64,000 nucleotides of DNA. It comes from Angiostrongylus vasorum (lineage: Eukaryota > Nematoda > Chromadorea > Rhabditida > Metastrongylidae). Location: positions 62,001 to 126,000 of the forward strand of contig JADANN010000034.1 in NCBI GenBank assembly GCA_018806985.1, in the 5' to 3' direction. Both the position numbers and the translations under genes were made by a program. The notes beneath the pieces were generated by a model, which was not told the origin of the DNA, did no database searches, and worked only from the letters and a program-made list of their open reading frames with translations. Shown here piece after piece: positions 56,889 through 64,000 of the stretch; position 1 is the stretch's first letter, and the number at the start of each line of letters is the position of its first letter.

Positions 56889-57369
56889 CACAACAAATGA
56901 TGTGAATATTTTACTGGTAAGGAAATATGCAATATGGTGAAATAATTAATCCTGAAGGATAATATGATCTTTAACCATTTTTTTCTCGCATGTTTAACTG
57001 ACTGGAACGCAATTTATTTCAATACTACATCTGTTTTGCCCTTCCACATTTCGTTAACTGGAATGTAATTTATCTCGGTATGCAAAAGGGTTTGCTTTAT
57101 TACATACACTATTTCTTTTATAATTCTATTTCATACTACCGTGTCCACGTATTGTGTGGTTTCCAGCACATCTCCTAATTAGTCAATTTTCTCGTATTCG
57201 TCTTTCTCGAACGTCTTCAGCTTTTTGTATATGTTCGACTGTTTCTTAAGAGCACTGTCTTTAAATGCTGGCGGAATTAATTCTCCTCGGAACCATGAAT
57301 AGCTCTGCTAGGACGCTCTCGGATCGCCACTACAGACGAAAGCCGCCTGTTGCTGATTGGATTTAGCCC

Positions 57370-57500
57370 TCCTAAGTAAATCTGGCACCAATTTTCCGAC
57401 TTCGAGAAGATGGTAGGCATAGTTAACTCAGTGAGGAGTCGAACGTAGGACCACACGTGTATTCGACGGTATCTTCTACCACTTAACTCCTTGCATTTTC
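57370..57500 (-). repeat. Diverged tRNA-derived SINE relative
   Basis: The complement reads taagtggtagaag, gttcgactcctc, then gaagtcggaaaattggtgcc. The head differs from families 1 and 2 but the central block is shared. Confidence 0.5.
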
Positions 57501-57879
57501 ATTTTCATAATCAGCAGGTAATTGTTCACTCCTAAAGAAATAATGCCTGAGTTTCTTACAAGCTATTTTGCTACTATGTCGTTTATTCCTACTAGGTTTT
57601 TTCGAAGCTGGTGTCCGATTTGTGACTTTTTTTAAGGCTATATTTTAGCAACAGTTTTTTTTCGCATACTGTGATATTATATCTCATAGTAAAGTCCATT
57701 TTGCGTACCTTTACCTTGCAGAGCTGTATTACAATATAACCCATACTTTTAACAAGCGTTAAAGGTTAGAATTTCAGGTGTTAATAAAGGAAGTTCGACA
57801 AATAAACTTCTACGCTTTCAAACCATGGCGTTCTCAGCGCAAAAATCTAAATGGATTATAGTGCCGAACAAATCTTAAC

Positions 57880-58760
57880 GAACACGCAGTGAAGTCTTTA
57901 GTATGGAAAATTTCATTGTGGTAGTTCGACCTTCGAGATGAGGTAGGTCGTGAACGTCGCTATGCAATTGACGACGTTGTACTGAAGCTTTTGGCAAAAG
58001 CAAATAAGCGCGCAACTGTTCGAGAACATGCAGAAGAAATCAGTATGAGAATCTCAACTGTTTCAAAACACTGAAATAGTTGGAAAGTTGGAGAAGTTTG
58101 ACAATAGATCCTGCCCCAATTGAATGACAAATCAAAGAGATCGCCAGTTTGAAGTCCTTGCGACGTGCGACGAGAACTGGTTTCTCAATGAAAGCCGATA
58201 ACGATCAGATCAGTGGTTGGATGGCGCTGAAGCTCCATGGCACTATACAAAGCCGAAATTGCATCAGAAGAAGACCGTGCAGACGGCGTCGTGCTCTACA
58301 GTTGTTTTGTTCCATCACGGTTTCTTCAATTTATGTAAGACGGCTACGGCAAAAAAGTATGCCCATAAAATAGACCAAATGAACAAAAAGGTTCACGGTC
58401 TGCTTCGTGCACTGGTCATTAGAAAGGCACTAATCTTTTTTCACAAAAATGCGTGAGCACATGTCGTACTACCGACGTCGCAGATGTTGAACGATCTGAG
58501 CTACCAAACTCTTTTTCATCCACCATAACCACAGGACTTTTCTTTTAGCGATTATCTTCTATTAAATTACATCTACAATTCCTTTGGTAAAGAATGATCC
58601 AAAATCGAAGCTGAAGCCGAAATTGTCTTTAAAAACTTCATCGCTTCCAAATGATCTGAATATTAAGCAGTCGGTAAAAGTAAACTTCTAACTTGTTTGC
58701 AAATACTTGCGGAAATTCGTTGTTCTTAGTTCAATTGATAAAGTTTACCTGTGGCAACAA
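57880..58760 (+). pseudogene. Mariner-type transposase, degenerate
   Basis: Helix-turn-helix part near 57965-58070 (AIDDVVLKLLAKANKRATVR, STVSKH), DENWFLNESR then QWLDGAEAPWHYTKPKLHQK near 58172-58270, IDQMNKKVHGLLRALVIRK near 58370, and a 3' block EAEAEIVFKNFIASK near 58605. The first catalytic Asp (DENW) is present. The second (HDNA in the family) reads HKNA and is followed by a stop. Multiple frameshifts. Confidence 0.85.
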
Positions 58761-59019
58761 TTCCGACAAATTTTTCGAAAATACGCAAATTGTTCTTAAG
58801 TGATCAAAAAAACAGTTGCTATTTTAACACTAGAAGACGTGATGCACGTGTACTGAAAGATTCTGAAATATCTTTGCTGGCTATAGACCTATGTAAAAGT
58901 TTCTGTTAAGTATAAGAAATTCTATACATTCACCTGTAGTGTATTACCTGTCATTCCAGTGATCGCCAACTTACTCTAGCTGACGTCAATAAACCTTCCA
59001 TTTCTAACTGTCGCGTTCA

Positions 59020-59880
59020 TGAGTATCTCAAAGGGTTTTTTCTTCCTCTAGAGAATCGTTGAGCATCATACCTTCCTTCTAGTATTTTCGCAAACTCTTG
59101 CTATTGGATCAGTGGTCTTTCCGCTATATGTTTCACTCACCGAAGCATCCAGTCATTAACAGCTTTTTTCTATTGGTTGCCCTTCAGAAGCATTACGTGT
59201 TCAGTAATCTTTTTCTTCGTTAGTTTGCTGTATGGAACAGGATCTCTGATTTATGCAGGACAAAGCTTCGAATTCTCTCTTCCACTTGCATGATACAGGT
59301 ACTCTCAGCATCGTTATAATGACTGAGCGTTCTATAACGCTGATTATTCTTTCGTTCTGCTTACGCAGCCACCAAGTACTCTATGGATACGTTAAGACAG
59401 GGAAGAATCACGGAGTTGAAAAAGGTTGCCATTGAGTCGTGGTTTTTTGCTGTCCTCAATAAATCCTCAACGCTCTTGAACGCTTTCCAAGCTACTTGCT
59501 TTTTCCTGCTTGACCCTGGCGCTAAGTCGTTCATCATTTTGATTTCTCCACCTACATAGACGTGGAAGGGCTATTCAGGGCGTATTAACTGTTTTTGAAC
59601 ATGAACGGAATTTAAAGACCAATCTTTCCAGAGGCTTTGTCAAAGTTGGCAAACATTAGTGCAGCCTTGCTAAAGCTTGGTGTTATATGAACGATATCAT
59701 CGGCAATGTAAAGATGAAGTGATTGCCGACCATCGACTTTTGCTCCCATGGTGTCCCATTCCAGTCTTCGCGTGACCCTGTGGACGGTGGCAGTAAATGT
59801 TTTTGGGCAAATGGTATCTGCTTACCTAAACCCTCTTTTTTACGTCGATGTTAACATCGCTGTACAATAGTGATATACGT
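59020..59880 (-). mobile_element. RTE fragment, RT end to 3' part
   Basis: On the minus strand 59880-59620 matches the RT (KKGLGKQIPFAQ, HFIFTLPMISFI as a decayed catalytic region). 59550-59470 gives DERLSARVKQEKAS and ESVQERxGFIED. Downstream is decayed 3' sequence. Confidence 0.7.
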
Positions 59881-59944
59881 CGTGAATGTCTTGTATAGCT
59901 CACGACTTATATCTCAACTAAGTCAAAAACTGACGAGGGGTTGG

Positions 59945-60000
59945 CATATGCTGTCGCTGTTGCTGTTCTTGTTGCTGTTGTTGTTGGTGTTGCGCGATGA
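59945..60000 (-). repeat. CAA/CAG-rich simple sequence
   Basis: Complement of gttgttgttggtgttg and ctgtcgctgttgctg runs, placed right after the hammerhead-like motif in the same orientation as 33590-33665. Confidence 0.75.
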
Positions 60001-60034
60001 CCGACGTTTCAGCAATTTCGCCTTCCTCAGAGCG
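60001..60034 (-). ncRNA. Hammerhead-like motif with intact core
   Basis: Minus strand: CGCT, CTGAGGA, A, GGC-gaaatt-GCT, GAAA, CGTC, GG. The stem II end pair is G-T type. Followed by the CAA-rich tract. Confidence 0.5.
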
Positions 60035-60049
60035 TGCTGCTGCGAGTGG

Positions 60050-61770
60050 GACCATTGGCTGCTACGCCGTATGGAATCAGCGTGGATGTGCGTACTTCAG
60101 AACCACTTCAGAAGTACTGTCCAACGCGAATCTCTGTTAAGTGCAAGAAAGGATTGATTCATCAAAGCATAATAAAAAGACATCTTTGCTGTGAAATTTT
60201 TACTTCACAGTGTATTCATGTAGGAGTGCCCTAGCACGGCTATTTCAGGATTGCAGAGAAAGTAGACTCTAGCAGCTTTCAACAATGAAATTAAGAAGAC
60301 CAAAACTCCCCAAGCAAGAACCGAACTTAAGCGCAAAAAAGTGGTCAACTCGAAAAATGACCAGGATATCTAAGAGCAGCATTGGTTATTCGAAAGGCAC
60401 TATTGCGTTATCCGACAAGTCTGCCACCATTTGATAAATGTTGTTCTAGAGAACACACTGCTAAACGAGAAGTTTCTTTCTTTGACGAGCATTTTTCCGC
60501 CGATATAGGAGAAATGGCTCGAACATCTTAATTTTTAAAAAACTTGTTCACGCTCAACATAGTTGTAGAAGCTTTCGACAGTCGCCTATTAAAGGATATC
60601 GGTCAGCTCTACGACGGAGCATCGTTCGTACTGAAAAAAGACTAACGATCACTGAAATTGGATAAGTGACGCAGTTATTGTGGATCATCTTCTCGAAGAG
60701 ATCGCAAAACGTCAAACATAGTTTGGTTCTCTAGTTTTTGTACCCTGAGAGATTTCATGGAAAACAAAAAGGGGCGAGAGGAACTGTTCGGCACTTCCAT
60801 ACACTTTCCAGCCCACCCTGATTCAACAGTACGACAGCAGTGCTTAATGCTGGGGTCAGGAAATTTCAGTGTTTTTAATGGCTGTCAGAGCTTAGCAGAA
60901 CTCAGCATGGATAAATCCTCAGAAAAATTAATGCTTAAGGTAGATGCCAAGAGGAGTTGTTGAGATGAGTCAGAAAACTCGTTACCAGTCTGCAAATTTC
61001 ATTTAGACCACTCATTTAAAGAAATCGTCTGAAATTTTCTATGAAGGAATCTTAGAATCAGTACACACGTTTTGCGCAATACTATAAATTCTAGGCTTAG
61101 GGTTTTTTAGGCTAAAGAGAGTGTGACCCGGATTTTTTTCACGCTAGTTCCATTTAGTGGTAGTAATGTGACGTTAAATGTTCTTAAAAAACATATGGCT
61201 TGAAGTCAGATGGGTTCATTTATAAATTTGCCTGCAAGCATTTCAACATCGTAAAAGAAAATTCTTCTGAAGATGAGTAGCGGATTGGTAAGCTTGGAAC
61301 TGTTAACCGAAATAAGGACTTTTAGGGTTCTTTATGCCTGTTTCCTCTGTAGCTATTTCTTTCTATGGGTCTGGCTGAATCAGTGCCTATTTTGGTGTTC
61401 TGTTAAGCCACTGCCAAAGTGCACCCACATAGTAAACTACTATTCGTCCCAAAATGTAATTTGTGTACGTATCGACATTTGGAGTATGCAATTTCTTTTA
61501 AATATTTTGTCCACTGTAATATTGATGCTTAAGAATTTTTTATAGTTCAGAGAGGATTGTTAATAGTAGAGAAAGTACCGTGTTGTGTTGTTAACTGACA
61601 AGCAGACCAATTATATGACGACGTCTAATGCTTGACTTCGTGCATATCACTTTAAATTCTTAATACTCAACACTAAATAGTCTGCAAATTTATCAGCGTG
61701 GATCATTTGCGATGCGTTCACAATTTCTGCTGAGTTGATTACTGTATTTGTCTCCAGAAGAAGTGGAGGT
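60050..61770. other. No gene recognised
   Basis: 1.7 kb with short open stretches and no family that I recognise. Confidence 0.5.
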
Positions 61771-61774
61771 GTCG

Positions 61775-61915
61775 ATGAAGCACACTTTCTGTTCTCTCGT
61801 TGCCATGACCCCGGAGGGATGGAAGGCTCGGTGGACCATGGGCGCTGGGATCTCCACGTGTGTGTTGCAGGGCGACTCCGACCACTGCGCTAAACGTGCT
61901 CTTCTTCGTACTATG
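61775..61915 (-). repeat. tRNA-derived SINE family 1, head part only
   Basis: The complement has the head (cgtttagcgcagtggtcgg) and a ccatccctccggggtcatgg centre. The 3' half is missing. Confidence 0.75.
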
Positions 61916-61919
61916 ACAA

Positions 61920-63600
61920 ATCAAATATTGGTTTAATTTGCTAATTCCGTGAATTTCTAGAAAATTGCACTCTTCTAGGATTCGACTACGAAATTAGAGA
62001 TGAAGTTGCTTCCATAGAAATGCTACGGTCTTCCTGAAAGTAAACTCACTTTGTGCGATTAGAACTACTTCCTCATATTTGACGTCTCTTAGCGTTTCCA
62101 ATTGTTACCAGTTCTTTACTTATAGAGGGCATGGTCACACCTTTTTCTTGAATTCCAAAAACCCCAAACCCATTCACAAGGAGTTCTATCGCAAGCGGAA
62201 ACCACCGTTGCTTTCACAGTCGAAATTGCACACCTCAAAACGTTATTTATTAGGACTATTATCTAGTTTGCAGCTATTCAATTAATGATATACAGCGCGT
62301 TTCCAACGTTTCGGTGTTTATGTTGTTGTTTCAGCAATTTCTTCAATGGTCGCGATCTACCTATTATCGATGAGTATTTTCTCCAGTCCAGTGCTCAGTT
62401 TAATAATGCCTGAGATTTTACACTGTCAGCACTTCATAATAATTTTGAGGAGGACCCAGGTGTTCTGTTAAACTTCTTATTTCAGACAGTCATAAAAGAA
62501 TTTATCGTTAAGACACCCGATCACCGTGGTTTGATGAGGCTAAATGTGTCTGAGATGGTAGATAACGCGCTAAATTTCATTTTTTTGATCGTTTATTTTT
62601 TGTATTACTGGTGTTAATGGCGAAGTTCTTACCAAATGTTCCTAGCTCAATAAGCCCACTTACACGTTCTACTTTGACAATTTCGAATGAGAGCATCCTT
62701 CCTGAGTAATATAAGATCAGTGAATACACTTGCTTGCTAGACTTTCGGCTCTGTTTACTTTACTCTTGTGTTTACTAAAAAAATGTCACCGTCACAGTAT
62801 ACCTATGAACAGTTGCGTTTTAACTAACTTGCGGTCAAATACATTACTCAGTGCATCTTCTTCATTGTTGCTTGTTTAGCTGCACAGAGTTTATGTTCTC
62901 CGTGAAGACATATTCTCTTCATTTCTAATCTGTAGAAAACTGTGTTTTGTACGATTTTGGCCTTTCGGCAGAGAGATGGTCTATGATGAAGAGAGAAGTA
63001 CTGAGAGATCCTACGCTACAGAGGCTCTTATCCTTAAAATTCGATATATCAAGATAGCAATTGTCCTGAGAACCACAGTGTCAGCGTTGATCAATATTTT
63101 CTTAAACGGTGTATCTTTGGAAATACTAAGAAACCTTAACTCCATTTCTGCTCAAACATAAGTGGGAATAGAAGATATACAAAATTGTCAAAGTTTGCTC
63201 AACAAGTGTTGTGAGAACAACTACTGAAGACTCATCTTGCTCGGACGGTGTAGACGACATTTTCCATGGCGCACAGTAGCAAGAAATTTCCAAAAACATG
63301 GCACCGATATATGGAACCTATGGAATAGGACAGAACATACGATGTAGAGCAATGAGAGAAGTATCATGATGAATGCTGATTTTAATTAACAAACACAAAC
63401 AAGTCAGCGCGGTCATGGTTGAGGTTACATGGACCGCATGGATTGAGTTCAGTGCACACCACGTGCACCAAAAAAATTGGTAGTTGCTAATGTCATTAGT
63501 GATTGGTCACAAAACGCTTCAGGTGAGCGAACAACGAACAGCGATGACGAATAGGGATGCCAAAACTGAATTTGATCGAAAACCGAATATGGTCGTAGTG
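61920..63600. other. No gene recognised
   Basis: About 1.7 kb of AT-rich sequence. I see no supported coding or repeat feature. Confidence 0.5.
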
Positions 63601-63604
63601 TATA

Positions 63605-63905
63605 ACATTTAACCACAATGTTGCTGAGATAATGCTGACTTTTTTATTTACTGCCTATTACAATTTTTCATGGCAGGGTATTACATGTGAAACAACCACA
63701 ATGATGCTGAGGTACCTGCAAAACTCCGGACAGCAGGTGTCTGAGGTGGGAAACGAAAGCGGTGTTACCCTTTCCTTGGACTAACGCGTTCACCTACACA
63801 TCGTTCGGGTCCCTCGTTTCGCCTTTTTTCTCAGCTAGTTCTATCGATCAGCGCCATCACTAAGCACCCGTCAACGGGAATGTTCTACGGAGCCCAACCC
63901 AGGAG
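63605..63905 (-). repeat. F repeat copy
   Basis: Contains tttactgcctattacaattt, tggcagggta, caaaactccggacagcaggt, tcagctagttctatcgatca and gcacccgtcaacggga in the same order as the arm 1 copy. The end breaks off near cggagcccaa. Confidence 0.8.
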
Positions 63906-64000
63906 CCGAATAGGCAGTAACTAAAAAGTTGACATTGTGATTTTGACTACAGCGTCAGCTTAACTGGGCTCGTTGCTAATTTTGGCTCCCTAGATCAATC

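Noticed and set aside
62310..62360. Another hammerhead-like motif near cgtttcggtg
   Set aside because: No CUGANGA-type half at the right distance and no stem II.

Overview
The window reads as a repeat-rich stretch of a strongylid (clade V, hookworm-like) nematode genome. The signs are very short GT-AG introns, candidate spliced-leader acceptors just before start codons, a secreted ten-cysteine TIL-type inhibitor, a secreted protein with a C6-like cysteine domain, and degraded retroelements (Penelope-like, RTE, mariner, tRNA-derived SINEs). The genus is inferred from protein style only.

Positions 1-19710 form one giant inverted repeat. Arm 1 (1-7645) and arm 2 (12062-19710) are near-identical reverse complements around a 4.4 kb unique spacer (7646-12061). 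Base 1 pairs with base 19710, so the outer end may lie off the window. Every arm difference found by hand is a run-length change in a homopolymer. Each arm carries a three-exon secreted C6-like gene (2049-2694 minus; 17014-17660 plus), two Penelope-like element (PLE) remnants, hammerhead-like motifs and a diverged tandem duplication. The inner end of arm 2 lies inside an inverted pair of a dispersed repeat called F here. The spacer holds a C-type-lectin-like fragment and a fragment with a TAAHC motif.

From 19.7 to 27 kb lie RTE fragments, a SINE nested in an RTE with target-site duplications, and copies of a repeat called B here. The clearest host genes lie at 27-33 kb. They are a TIL inhibitor gene (27186-27647, plus), most of a TMEM135-like gene (28060-30155, minus; seven exons, one frame break at a homopolymer) and the last exon of an MFSD12-like transporter gene (32475-32804, minus). 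From 33 to 64 kb the sequence is mostly PLE, RTE, SINE, B and F copies plus a dead mariner, separated by long stretches without recognisable genes.

The most notable recurring signal is a hammerhead-ribozyme-like motif at about a dozen independent sites on both strands, mostly in PLE terminal repeats. It shows compensatory changes in stem II. Also notable are two SINE families with different tRNA-like heads that share a central block. I see no CRISPR array, no confident functional tRNA or rRNA gene, and no bacterial-type features.
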